Of a stretch of 58,197 bases of DNA, positions 41,054 through 49,311 are shown piece by piece. The notes under the pieces were generated by a model that had not been told where the DNA came from, ran no database searches, and saw nothing but the letters and a program-made list of their open reading frames with translations. The stretch comes from DASZJY01 sp036260255 (GTDB lineage: Bacteria; Actinomycetota; Acidimicrobiia; Acidimicrobiales; AC-14), in contig DATAAF010000099.1 in NCBI GenBank assembly GCA_036260255.1, forward strand, positions 1 through 58,197, in the 5' to 3' direction. The translations under genes and the position numbers were made by a program. The first letter of the stretch is position 1. Every line of letters begins with the position of its first letter.

Positions 41054-41067
41054 CTCGGCGCGCCGAG
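41054..41067. promoter_or_regulatory. Perfect palindrome CTCGGCGCGCCGAG
   Basis: A 14-base perfect palindrome in the 236-base divergent gap between the binding-protein gene and the fused ATPase gene. It is well placed as an operator for both halves of the transporter, but GC-rich palindromes also arise by chance. Confidence 0.4.
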
Positions 41068-41273
41068 TCGCGGCGACGAGAATCTAACTCAGGATCCCGT
41101 TCGCACGACCTGTGCCGGGAGCCACGAAGACCGGTTTTCACGGATCGGCACGCTGTCGGCGAAACGTGCCCGACGCCACCATTGGCAGAGGTGCGCGATG
41201 CCGGGACCCTGTGGTCGCCGCATCCGACGCGGGCGAGAATCGTTGGCGCACTGAGACGCCAGACTGGGGGCCC

Positions 41274-43436
41274 ATGACCGGGGGCGCCGCGCCAGACGCA
41301 ACTGCGCTCGCCAACCAAGGCCCCGTGCTCGCCGTCGAAGACCTCCGCGTCCACTTCCACACCGACGCCGGCGTTGTGAAGGCGGTCGACGGAGTCAGCT
41401 GGTCCATCGCCCGGGGCGAAACGTTGGGCATCGTCGGAGAGTCGGGGTCGGGCAAGTCCGTAACAGCCCTGGCGGTCATGGGGCTCGTACGCGTGCCGCC
41501 GGCCGAGTTCCCGTCCGGGCGCATCCTCTTCGGCGACCAAGACTTGCTCCGGGCCGATGACAAGGCGCTCCGCCGTATCCGGGGGAAAGAGATCTCGATG
41601 ACCTTCCAGGACCCCCTCACCTCTCTGAATCCCGTCCTCAAAGTTGGTCGTCAGATCGCCGAGGTGGTCCTCGTCCACGAGAAGGTCGGCCGGGCCTCCG
41701 CCTGGCGCCGGGCCGTCGACCTCCTGGGCGAGGTGGGCATATCCAACCCGGCGCAACGGGCTCAGGAGTACCCGCACCAGTTCTCGGGTGGGATGCGACA
41801 GCGGGTCATGATCGCCATGGCCCTCGCGCTCGACCCCAAGGTGCTGCTCGCAGACGAGCCGACTACTGCCCTCGACGTCACCGTTCAGGCGCAGATCATG
41901 GACCTGCTCATGCGCCTGCAGGCCGACCGCGGCACGGCCCTCGTGCTGATCACCCACAACCTCGGGCTGGTCGCAGGCCACGCCGACCGCGTCCTTGTCA
42001 TGTACGCGGGACGGGTGGCCGAGGTGGGTGAGGTGGAGGACATCTACTACCGGCCCCGCCACGCGTACACGCTTGGGCTCCTGTCCAGCCTTCCCCGGCT
42101 CGACCGGCGTGGCGACGAACGCCTGCGACCGATCACCGGCCAGCCGCCCAGCCTCATCCACGTCCCGTCTGGGTGCCCGTTCCACCCCCGTTGCCGCTTC
42201 GCCACCGAGACGTCGCGCCGCCAGTTGCCCGACCTCCTGGCCCAAGAGCGCACGGACCACCTGGCCGCCTGCCACAACAGCGATCAGGTCGCGGCCGCCG
42301 CCGGCGCCGAGCTCGTCACCGCCTCGCCCCGGCGAGGTCACCCGACGCCGCCGGGGACCGTGGTTGCGCCGGTCGCCGTCCCCCCGGCGTCGTTGCCCAC
42401 ACGTGAACCTGCAGCTCGGACCGCGAACCGGAGCCGCACCCTCCTGCTCGAGGTCGACGGTCTCGTCAAGCACTTCCCGATCACCAGTCGCAGGGCGGTC
42501 AAGCGCCGGTCGGGGGTCGTGCGCGCCGTCGATGGCGTGTCCTTCTCGGTGGCCCGAGGAGAAACCCTCGCCCTCGTCGGCGAGTCAGGGTGCGGCAAGT
42601 CGACCACCGCCCGTTCCGTTCTCCGTCTCGTCGAGCCCACGGAGGGCACGGTGCGCTTCGACGGGACGGACATCACCGCCGCCGAACCCCGTCGCCTGCG
42701 CGCTCTGCGGCGGGAGATGCAGATCATCTTCCAGGACCCCTATGCCAGCCTGAACCCCCGCATGACCGTGCGCACGATCCTGGCCGAGCCCTTCAAGATC
42801 CACGGCATCGACGAGGGCGGGAGGATCGATCAGCTCCTAGAGGTGGTCGGCCTCGCACCCGAGCATGCAGCCCGTTACCCCCACGAGTTCTCGGGCGGCC
42901 AGCGTCAGCGGGTCGGCCTAGCCCGGGCCATCGCCCTTGACCCGAAGCTCCTCGTCTGCGACGAGCCGGTCTCGGCCCTCGACGTGTCCATTCAGGCCCA
43001 GATCCTCAACCTGCTGGAGGACCTGCAGACCGAGCGGGATCTGACCTACCTGTTCATCGCCCACGACCTCTCCGTCGTCCGCCACATCGCCGACCGCGTC
43101 GCGGTCATGTACCTGGGCTGGATCGTGGAGCTGGCTGACCGCGACAGCCTCTTCGAGCACCCGGCCCACCCGTATACCCAGGCGCTGATCTCGGCCGTAC
43201 CCATCCCTGACCCGGTGAGGGAGCGAGCCCGACCCCGCATCATCGTCAGTGGTGACGTGCCTAGCCCGGCCAACCCACCCAGCGGCTGCCGATTCCGGAC
43301 GCGGTGCCAGAAGTTCGCCAGTGACCTAACCCACAGCGAGCGACAGAAATGCGTTGAAGATCCGCCCCCCTTGGTTGACCGCGGCCAGGGACACCCCACC
43401 GCATGCCATTACGCCGAACCGGCTTCCGTCGTGTGA
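41274..43436 (+). CDS. Fused double ATPase of a peptide-type ABC transporter (DppD-DppF)
   Basis: A 720-residue protein with two complete ATPase domains, normally separate subunits. First half: GIVGESGSGKSVTALAVMGL, FSGGMRQRVMIAMALALDPK and DEPTTALDVT. Its C-terminal region with GCPFHPRCRFA is the oligopeptide ATPase tail. Second half (from about residue 390): LVGESGCGKSTTARSVLRLV, FSGGQRQRVGLARAIALDPK, DEPVSALDVS and the tail GCRFRTRCQKF. Both sites look active. The start at 41274 (MTGGAAPDATA) is the closest ATG to the domain. It is divergent from its presumed partner genes. Confidence 0.93.
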   Translation: MTGGAAPDATALANQGPVLAVEDLRVHFHTDAGVVKAVDGVSWSIARGETLGIVGESGSGKSVTALAVMGLVRVPPAEFPSGRILFGDQDLLRADDKALRRIRGKEISMTFQDPLTSLNPVLKVGRQIAEVVLVHEKVGRASAWRRAVDLLGEVGISNPAQRAQEYPHQFSGGMRQRVMIAMALALDPKVLLADEPTTALDVTVQAQIMDLLMRLQADRGTALVLITHNLGLVAGHADRVLVMYAGRVAEVGEVEDIYYRPRHAYTLGLLSSLPRLDRRGDERLRPITGQPPSLIHVPSGCPFHPRCRFATETSRRQLPDLLAQERTDHLAACHNSDQVAAAAGAELVTASPRRGHPTPPGTVVAPVAVPPASLPTREPAARTANRSRTLLLEVDGLVKHFPITSRRAVKRRSGVVRAVDGVSFSVARGETLALVGESGCGKSTTARSVLRLVEPTEGTVRFDGTDITAAEPRRLRALRREMQIIFQDPYASLNPRMTVRTILAEPFKIHGIDEGGRIDQLLEVVGLAPEHAARYPHEFSGGQRQRVGLARAIALDPKLLVCDEPVSALDVSIQAQILNLLEDLQTERDLTYLFIAHDLSVVRHIADRVAVMYLGWIVELADRDSLFEHPAHPYTQALISAVPIPDPVRERARPRIIVSGDVPSPANPPSGCRFRTRCQKFASDLTHSERQKCVEDPPPLVDRGQGHPTACHYAEPASVV

Positions 43437-43509
43437 AAGACAGCAACCGTCGGTGGGCAGACGAGCAATCGACGATGCGGGTGTGCGGGCGCCCGAGTGG
43501 AAGGGCCGG

Positions 43510-43700
43510 ATACCGCGAACAGTGCGCCGGTCAGGGCCCGGGCGAGCTCCGTCTGGCCGACACCGGTCGGCCCCGAGGAACAGGAAGAAGCTCACGGGAC
43601 GGTGTGGGTCCTGAGTTGGCCCGGGCCCGCCGGACCGCCTTCGGCGACCGCTCGAGCCCTCGTCCGGTCCAACCACCCGCTCGTGAATGTGTCCCTCGAG
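43510..43700 (-). pseudogene. Remnant of a ClpA/B-type AAA+ chaperone (second ATPase module)
   Basis: Minus-strand frames read HIHERVVGPDEGSS, then DPHRPVSFFLFLG and, one base shifted, PTGVGQTELARALTGALF. This is the start of the C-terminal AAA module of ClpB-like proteins (HERVVGQDEAV ... FLFLGPTGVGKTELARAL). The Walker Lys is Gln, and a frameshift breaks the motif. No other part is present. Confidence 0.65.
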
Positions 43701-44100
43701 GCCCCGGTGGCGTCGGCGCCGTCGATCCAGCTCGCCAGAGCGCGGGTTCACGCCCGTCAAACCCCGATCTTCAGTCACGAGCCCCCGGAGGTCGCTTCAC
43801 GGGCAAGGGGCCGGCGCCCAAATGGGGACAGCCACAAGGGCGATCCAGACGGGGGCCTAGATCCCGCCGAGTGCCAACGGCGGGTTGGCTGCCCGTTCGA
43901 TTCCCGCCGTAGCGCGAGGCCACGACGACCGCAGCCGCCGGCGTAGCCCGCGCCCAGGCGGCGGGGTACCTGCGGAGACCAGATAACGTGGGTGTTCCCT
44001 GCAGCGGTCAAGCGGCCGGGAAGCCAGCGAACGAGTCCGCAGTCCAATGGCCTGTCGATTCGCCGTTGACCTCCAACGAGGACGAACGGAAGAACGACAA
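43701..44100. other. Gene-free stretch with a GC hairpin
   Basis: No gene recognised. ACGGCGGG (43877-43884) pairs with CCCGCCGT (43903-43910), and another CCCGCCG at 43863-43869 could compete. It may be a terminator, although it is over 400 bases beyond the ATPase gene. A tRNA-like TTCGATT within the loop does not belong to a tRNA. Confidence 0.35.
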
Positions 44101-44835
44101 ATGGACGAAGGACTGAGCCGGCAGGCTGCGCCCGGCGGCGCGGTCAGCCTCGGTGGAGCGCTCCTCGACGACGACGCCGTCCACGAACTGCTTCAACAGT
44201 TGACGGTGCTGGCCCGTCATACGGTCTTGGGCGCCCACTCGGTGAGCGTCACGGTGGCGCAGGGCGACCGGTACCGTACGTCGAACTGCACCGGCCCGGA
44301 GGCCCTGGCCGTCGACGAGGCGCAGTACGACCAGCGCGGCGGTCCGTGCCTCGAGTCGATGCGGGTGAAGCGCCAGCTCGAGATCAGCGTCGGCGATGGG
44401 ACGGATCGTTGGCCCCGTTTCGACGCGGCGGCGAGGGAGATGGGGGTTGCGGCCGTGCTCTCGACCCCGCTCTTGCGCAACGGAGGCGACGCGATCGGGG
44501 CGCTCAATGTCTACGCCGCCACCGCTGGCTTCGCCGACTCCGATGTCCGCACCACGGCGCTCATCGGCGAGCACGCGACGATCCTGGTGGGGTGCGCCTT
44601 GGCACTCGCCGACTCGAGCCAGCTCAACGATCAGCTCCGGCAGGCCGTCGCCACCCGCGAGACAATTGGTGCGGCAAAGGGCATCCTCATGGAGAGCCAG
44701 TCCTGCACGCGCGACCAGGCATTCGACATCCTGCGGCGCGCGTCGCAGCGGGAGAACCGCAAGCTGCGGGACATCGCCGAGGAGTTCGTTCTGCGGGTCG
44801 AAGGTCGTGCCGAATCCAAGGCCTCGCGTCCGTGA
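44101..44835 (+). CDS. GAF and ANTAR domain regulator
   Basis: A 244-residue signalling protein. The GAF domain (about residues 25-165) includes VSVTVAQGDRYRTSNCTGPE, GPCLESMRVKRQLEISVGDG and VLSTPLLRNGGDAIGALNVY. The ANTAR domain (about 180-235) shows ATRETIGAAKGILMESQSCT then AFDILRRASQRENRKLRDIA. ANTAR proteins bind stem-loop RNA and prevent termination, so this probably responds to a small ligand or redox signal by controlling transcripts. The ATG at 44101 is preferred on domain grounds; 44047 is possible. It overlaps the following small gene. Confidence 0.88.
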   Translation: MDEGLSRQAAPGGAVSLGGALLDDDAVHELLQQLTVLARHTVLGAHSVSVTVAQGDRYRTSNCTGPEALAVDEAQYDQRGGPCLESMRVKRQLEISVGDGTDRWPRFDAAAREMGVAAVLSTPLLRNGGDAIGALNVYAATAGFADSDVRTTALIGEHATILVGCALALADSSQLNDQLRQAVATRETIGAAKGILMESQSCTRDQAFDILRRASQRENRKLRDIAEEFVLRVEGRAESKASRP

Positions 44836-45074
44836 CGGCGCCCCCGCACGCCGTGCTGGAAACGGCCCGAGCAGACGTCGGAATGTCCATCAACGAGCTT
44901 TGGATCGCGTATTTCGCTCTCGGCGGCGTCGCTCGACCCGAAGTGCTGCGCGCCTACCTGGGTGGGTGGCACACCGGGTCGTTCGACTACGACGTGGTCG
45001 CCCATGCCATCAACGAGCGCTATCTCGAACGGGGTCTGAACCATCCCGTCCCGTACCGAGACGAGCTGAGATGA
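44832..45074 (+). CDS. Small conserved-looking protein after the GAF-ANTAR gene
   Basis: Eighty residues from a GTG overlapping the previous stop, or 63 from the ATG at 44883. The body MSINELWIAYFALGGVARPE, then HTGSFDYDVVAHAINERYLE, is acidic and helical. Similar short proteins follow GAF-ANTAR genes in other actinobacteria as far as I recall. No function known. Confidence 0.6.
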   Translation: MTAPPHAVLETARADVGMSINELWIAYFALGGVARPEVLRAYLGGWHTGSFDYDVVAHAINERYLERGLNHPVPYRDELR

Positions 45075-45196
45075 CTCTTTCGCCGGCGACCTGACACGCG
45101 CGATACTGGCAGCGGTCAGCAGTGAGCTGCCCACGTGGACAGTTCTGCGCCGGTCCCCGGGGTCACCGCCGAGGCGCAAGGCGTTTCCGGAGCAGG

Positions 45197-45421
45197 ATGA
45201 CCGAGCGTTTCGTCGGCCTACGAAGCGAGTTGGTCATCTGGGCCGTGGCCGAGGCGCGTCGCCGTCGTCGGCAGGCGATCCCCGTCGACGAGCGTGACGT
45301 GCGCACCGCCGGCGTCGCGCCGGCCGCGCCTGAGGTCGAGCTAAGTGTTCCCCCCGAGGTGCGCGACCTCGTGGTTGACTGGCAGCTGCTGGTGGCGCCG
45401 GCCCACGATTCGCACCCATAG
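45197..45421 (+). CDS. Hypothetical small protein
   Basis: Seventy-four residues (MTERFVGLRSELVIWAVAEA...), with a GGAG box about five bases before the ATG. Basic in the middle (RRRRRQAIP) and acidic later. No family recognised. Composition is protein-like, but it lies in a decayed region, so confidence is moderate. Confidence 0.4.
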   Translation: MTERFVGLRSELVIWAVAEARRRRRQAIPVDERDVRTAGVAPAAPEVELSVPPEVRDLVVDWQLLVAPAHDSHP

Positions 45422-45454
45422 TGAGGGCCGTCCGCCAGCAAGGAAAGTTCTCAG

Positions 45455-45600
45455 TCGCCCCGGCCTGAGCGACGGTCAGGTCGTGCTGCGCCTGGTGGGG
45501 GAGCTCACTGGGCTCTGCGCCGCACCTGCGGGAGCCCTCGACGCGCTGCCGGGTCGCAGCCCTTTCGACGCTGCTCATCGACTTGACAACTGTCGTTCTC
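45455..45600 (+). pseudogene. STAS-like fragment
   Basis: A frame reads LSDGQVVLRLVGELTGLCAAPAGALDALPG, resembling the first strands of STAS anti-sigma antagonist domains (VLRLVGELDLAxAP). A shifted frame gives TLLIDLTTVVLDSAL, like the phosphorylation-site strand. No complete domain. Weak assignment. Confidence 0.35.
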
Positions 45601-45884
45601 GATTCAGCGCTGCCCGAGCTGGTCGTCGCCCTGAAGCGGCAGCGTGAGGTGAGAGCCCGGGTGGCGGGCGACCGGGTGCTCTGGGAGTCGGCGGCAGGGC
45701 TGTTCCCTCACAGCTCGCCGACGCGCAGCTCCTAGACGAGGTGCACGTGCCGGTGGTTCCAGTCGTGCTGGGCGTCGGCAAGCCACTCTTCGAGCGTCGG
45801 CTCCCGAACGGCGCAATGCAGTTGACCGGGGACGCGCACCTTCAGGAACGCATGGTCGAGCTCGGCGACCAGATCCGGCGCTAG
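45600..45884 (+). pseudogene. RibD/dihydrofolate reductase-like C-terminal fragment
   Basis: Two frames together read ALPELVVALKRQ, RVLWESAAGLF and QLADAQLLDEVHVPVVPVVL, then GVGKPLFERRLP, ending at a TAG at 45882. This is the C-terminal half of RibD_C/DHFR-fold reductases. The N-terminal half is absent, and one shift separates the pieces. Probably inactive. Confidence 0.5.
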
Positions 45885-46036
45885 ACCCCCCTGACGGCTC
45901 CACCGCGGGTGGGCCCCGGGCGAGCGGTGTGGGACAACGCGCCGCGAGCTCGATGGTGAGCGCGCGGCGTTCGGATAGCGATCGCCAGCAGGCGGCCGTG
46001 GGGAACCGGCGGCGCCGGGTCGCGAGCGCGGACAGA

Positions 46037-46678
46037 ATGAGTGCAGTGGACGACCCTGGGTTGGTCGACGCCCTGCGAGCCGGCGACGAGGGCGCCTTCG
46101 AGAAGCTGGTTGCCACCTACCACGCCCCCATGGTCCGCCTCGCCTCCTTCTACGTCGGATCCCGGGCCGTGGCTGAGGAGGTGGCGCAGGAGACGTGGAT
46201 GGTGGTCATCCGGGGAATCGACCGGTTCGAGGGACGGTCGTCGGTGAAGACGTGGATCTTCGGGATCTTGACCAACCAGGCCCGTCGGCGGGGCGAACGT
46301 GAGCGGCGGACGGTTCCCTTCTCCTCGGTCGGGGTCGAAGTCGAGGATGCCGAGCCCGGCCTCGAGCCCGACAGGTTCCGCCCTCCCTCCGATCGGTGGG
46401 CGGGACACTGGAGCGATCCGCCCCGGCCCTGGTCCGACGTCGTCGCCGACCACCTCGAGCAGGCAGAGACTCGGGCGATCGTCATCAAGGCCATCCAGTC
46501 GCTGCCCCCCAACCAGCGTGACGTCATCGCCCTGCGCGATGTGGAGGGTTGGAGCCCGGAAGACGTCAGCGCTGCCCTCGGGATTACCGATGGAAACCAG
46601 CGGGTACTGCTGCATCGCGCTCGGGTCCGCGTCCGGGCGATACTGGACCGGCATTTCCGAGGCTTGGTGCTGGCATGA
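46037..46678 (+). CDS. ECF-type RNA polymerase sigma factor
   Basis: A 213-residue sigma-70 family protein. Region 2 spans about residues 15-85 (FEKLVATYHAPMVRLASFYV, AVAEEVAQETWMVVIRGIDR, SSVKTWIFGILTNQARR). An unusually long acidic and Pro-rich linker (about 90-140) follows, then region 4 (AIQSLPPNQRDVIALRDVEG, EDVSAALGITDGNQRVLLHR). It overlaps a zinc-finger anti-sigma gene by four bases, the usual arrangement. It likely responds to envelope or oxidative stress; the target promoter is not seen. Confidence 0.9.
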   Translation: MSAVDDPGLVDALRAGDEGAFEKLVATYHAPMVRLASFYVGSRAVAEEVAQETWMVVIRGIDRFEGRSSVKTWIFGILTNQARRRGERERRTVPFSSVGVEVEDAEPGLEPDRFRPPSDRWAGHWSDPPRPWSDVVADHLEQAETRAIVIKAIQSLPPNQRDVIALRDVEGWSPEDVSAALGITDGNQRVLLHRARVRVRAILDRHFRGLVLA

Positions 46679-46929
46679 GCTACGCCGAACTCCCGTGCAA
46701 GCTGGCGGTGACGCAGCTCACTGACTACCTCGACGCCGCCCTCAGCTTGGAGGACCGTGCCGCCCTCGAGCGCCACCTGGCCTGGTGCGAGTGGTGCATG
46801 ACCTACTTCGACCAGCTGCGGGACACGGTGCGAGCCGCTGGCTCCCTGCGCGGGGAGGACGTGCCGGCACCGGTGGAGGACCTGCTGGCGGCCTTTCGGA
46901 GCGTGCGCGGCGGCGCCGGTCAGTCCTGA
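46675..46929 (+). CDS. Anti-sigma factor with zf-HC2 motif
   Basis: An 84-residue soluble protein. KLAVTQLTDYLDAALSLEDR then LERHLAWCEWCMTYFDQL is the HxxxCxxC zinc-binding anti-sigma motif. There is no membrane helix, so it is a cytosolic, possibly redox-responsive, partner of the sigma factor whose stop it overlaps (ATGA). It overlaps the facing gene by 10 bases at the 3' end. Confidence 0.85.
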   Translation: MSYAELPCKLAVTQLTDYLDAALSLEDRAALERHLAWCEWCMTYFDQLRDTVRAAGSLRGEDVPAPVEDLLAAFRSVRGGAGQS

Positions 46930-47447
46930 GAGAGGCGGAGGCGCTCCCGCAGCCAGGCGGCCTGGCGGGCGCGCTCGGCCAAGAAGTGCTGCTCGTAGAC
47001 CGGCCCCGCGAGGCGCCCCGAGCCGGCTTGGCCGGCGACGACGGCGGCGATGTAGGCCGACGCCGACACCCACCCCCGGGCAGCGTTGGCGGTGGCGTCG
47101 GAGGCCCGATCGGCCACCGTAGCGGTCTCGCCCGCCAAGATCTCGGCCCGCCGGGCGCAGTCGTCGGCGAACTCGCGGGCGGCGCCGTCGGCCCACTCCT
47201 GTACTCGCTCGACGAGGCGGCCCCGACGGGCGACCACGCCGTCGGGCGCGGGCTGCACCTCCCCCGCGATCTCGACTGCCCACAGCTCGTCGCCGATCCA
47301 GTGGGGCAGGTCCTCGACACGACAGGCGTGGACGCCGTTGCGGCACGCCTCGAGGCGGCCGGCGGCCTCGACCCATCCCGACTCCGGCCAGCGGAACCCG
47401 GTGATCGGCGATCGTCGGTCGGCGGTCAGGAACTTGTACGCCCGCAC
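46920..47447 (-). CDS. Hypothetical protein
   Basis: A 175-residue soluble protein from a GTG (MRAYKFLTADRRSPITGFRW). Clear conserved-looking core: WVEAAGRLEACRNGVHACRV, EDLPHWIGDELWAVEIAGEV, then an Ala-rich helical second half. Similar proteins occur in actinobacteria. The first half resembles domains that appear with toxin or repeat proteins, but I cannot name it. Monocistronic, 40 bases before the end of the GH15 gene on the same strand. Confidence 0.65.
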   Translation of the reverse strand: MRAYKFLTADRRSPITGFRWPESGWVEAAGRLEACRNGVHACRVEDLPHWIGDELWAVEIAGEVQPAPDGVVARRGRLVERVQEWADGAAREFADDCARRAEILAGETATVADRASDATANAARGWVSASAYIAAVVAGQAGSGRLAGPVYEQHFLAERARQAAWLRERLRLSQD

Positions 47448-47487
47448 CGCTCGACATGATGCCGCAAGGGCGCCGCTGAGGACGCGA

Positions 47488-49311
47488 TCAGACGGCCTTC
47501 CTCGTCCGCTCCGCCTGCGAGATGGCCCAGGCCGCGTTGACGAGGCCGATGTGGCTGAACGCCTGGGGGAAGTTGCCCAGCAGCTCCCCGGTGGCGGCGT
47601 CCACCTCCTCGGAGAGCAGGCCCACGTCGTTGGCGAAGCCGATCGCCCGCTCGAAGGTGTGCCGGGCCTCGGCGAGCCGCCCGGCGAGGGCCTGGGCCTG
47701 GGCCAGCCAGAACGTGCACAGCAGGAACGTCCCCTCCTCTCCCTCGAGCCCGTCGTGCGCGAGGTAGCGGAAGACCAGGCCCCGTTCGTCGGTGAGGCGC
47801 TCGGTGGTCGCCTCGATGGTGGCCAGCATCCGGGGGTCGTCGGCGGGGATGAACCCGACGATGGGCATCATGAGGTTGGACGCGTCCAGGTCCTCGGAGC
47901 CGAAGGACTGTGTGAAGGCGCCGACGCGTTCGTTCCACCCGCGGCGGAGGATCTCCTCGGATATCTCGTCGCGAGCCCGCTTCCACCCGTCCACCCGGTC
48001 CTCGGCGTCCAGGCGGTGGGCCAGGGCGATGGCCCGGTCGACCGCCACCCAGCACATGAGCTTGGAGTAGAGGAAGTGGCGGGGCTCGCCCCGGATCTCC
48101 CAGATGCCCTGGTCCTTCTCCTGCCACCGGGCCACGGCCGTGTCGGCCAGGTCGGCCAGGAAGCGACGGGTGGCCGGTCCCAGCCGGTCGAGCTGCTCGG
48201 GTAGCCGGTGGGCGGCGTCGAGGAGCTCGCCATACACGTCCAGCTGGCGCTGGTTCCAGGCGCCGTTGCCCACCCGCACCGGTGTGCTCTGGCGCCAGCC
48301 GGAGAGGTGCGGAAGCTCCCGCTCGCTGAGGTCGTGCTCGCCCCCGATGCCGAACATGATCTGGAGGTCGGCGCCCCCGCTGACCTGGGAGGCGGCGGTG
48401 CCCGCCAGGTAGTCGAAGAACTTGTCGGCCTCGTCCGGGCAGGCCGCCACCCACAGGGCCTGCAACGTGAAGCTGGCGTCGCGCACCCAGGCGTAGCGGT
48501 AGTCCCAGTTGCGTGAGCCGCCAGGCGTCTCTGGGAGCGAGGTGGTGGGGGCGGCGACGATGGCGCCGGTAGGGAAGTAGGTCAGGGCGTAGAGCACCCG
48601 GCCGCTGTGGCGGACGAGGTCGGCCCAGGGGCCGTCGTAGCCCTGGTGCAGGCCGGACCACGTCCGCCAGGCCTCGGCGGTGTCGTCCAGGCGGGCGGCG
48701 ATCTCCGCCTGGCTCCAGAACCGAGGTCCCTCCTCCGAGGTGCTGCGGTGGTGGAGGGCGAAGGCGACCGTGTCGCCGGCGCGCACGGTGAACCGGGCCC
48801 GGGCGGTGGAGCCGTCGACCTCCAGGGGCAGCGGCGAGGAGAGCGCCAGCACGTCCGCTCCTCCCCTCGCCCACACGCCGCCGGAAACCTGCTCGAGGAG
48901 GGGACGGATGAGTCCGTACTCGGGCCGCGGGGCGTACTCCAGCTCGAGGGCCACCTCGCCCTCGACACCGCTCACCCGCCGCAGCAGGGTGCCCACCGCG
49001 CCCGCTCCCAGCTCGTGGCCGCGCTCGTTGCGCCCGAACGCGAGCCCGTCGACCATGGCCACCGCCCCGGTGGCAGTGCGAAACGTCGTCTCCAACAGCA
49101 TGGTGTGGGGGAGGTAGCGGCGCGTCGCATGCGACTCTCCCGCCGGTCGGATCGCCCAGTGGCCCGCCGCCTCGTCGAAGATGCGGCCGAACACCGACGG
49201 CCCGTCGAAGCGGGGGAAGCAGAGCCAGTCGACCGAGCCCTGGCGGCTGACGAGGGCGGCCGAGCGGCAGTCGGACAGCAGCGCGTAGTCGGCGATCGGC
49301 AGCTGGCTCAT
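47488..49311 (-). CDS. Glycoside hydrolase family 15 (glucoamylase/trehalase-like)
   Basis: A 607-residue cytosolic enzyme. The N-terminal beta domain starts PIADYALLSDCRSAALVSRQ, with GSVDWLCFPRFDGPSVFGRI. The helical (alpha/alpha)6 barrel has NWDYRYAWVRDASFTLQALW (the WDYR motif), KDQGIWEIRGEPRHFLYSKL with the proposed acid Glu, and GNFPQAFSHIGLVNAAW. Actinobacterial relatives are trehalases or glucan hydrolases. It overlaps the GMC oxidoreductase by four bases and is the last gene of a four-gene operon. Confidence 0.9.
   Translation of the reverse strand: MSQLPIADYALLSDCRSAALVSRQGSVDWLCFPRFDGPSVFGRIFDEAAGHWAIRPAGESHATRRYLPHTMLLETTFRTATGAVAMVDGLAFGRNERGHELGAGAVGTLLRRVSGVEGEVALELEYAPRPEYGLIRPLLEQVSGGVWARGGADVLALSSPLPLEVDGSTARARFTVRAGDTVAFALHHRSTSEEGPRFWSQAEIAARLDDTAEAWRTWSGLHQGYDGPWADLVRHSGRVLYALTYFPTGAIVAAPTTSLPETPGGSRNWDYRYAWVRDASFTLQALWVAACPDEADKFFDYLAGTAASQVSGGADLQIMFGIGGEHDLSERELPHLSGWRQSTPVRVGNGAWNQRQLDVYGELLDAAHRLPEQLDRLGPATRRFLADLADTAVARWQEKDQGIWEIRGEPRHFLYSKLMCWVAVDRAIALAHRLDAEDRVDGWKRARDEISEEILRRGWNERVGAFTQSFGSEDLDASNLMMPIVGFIPADDPRMLATIEATTERLTDERGLVFRYLAHDGLEGEEGTFLLCTFWLAQAQALAGRLAEARHTFERAIGFANDVGLLSEEVDAATGELLGNFPQAFSHIGLVNAAWAISQAERTRKAV

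Noticed and set aside
43880..43920. TTCGATT followed by CCCGCC, resembling the T-arm of a tRNA
   Set aside because: The T-stem does not pair on its 5' side, and no acceptor, D or anticodon stems can be drawn upstream; the bases instead form an ordinary GC hairpin.
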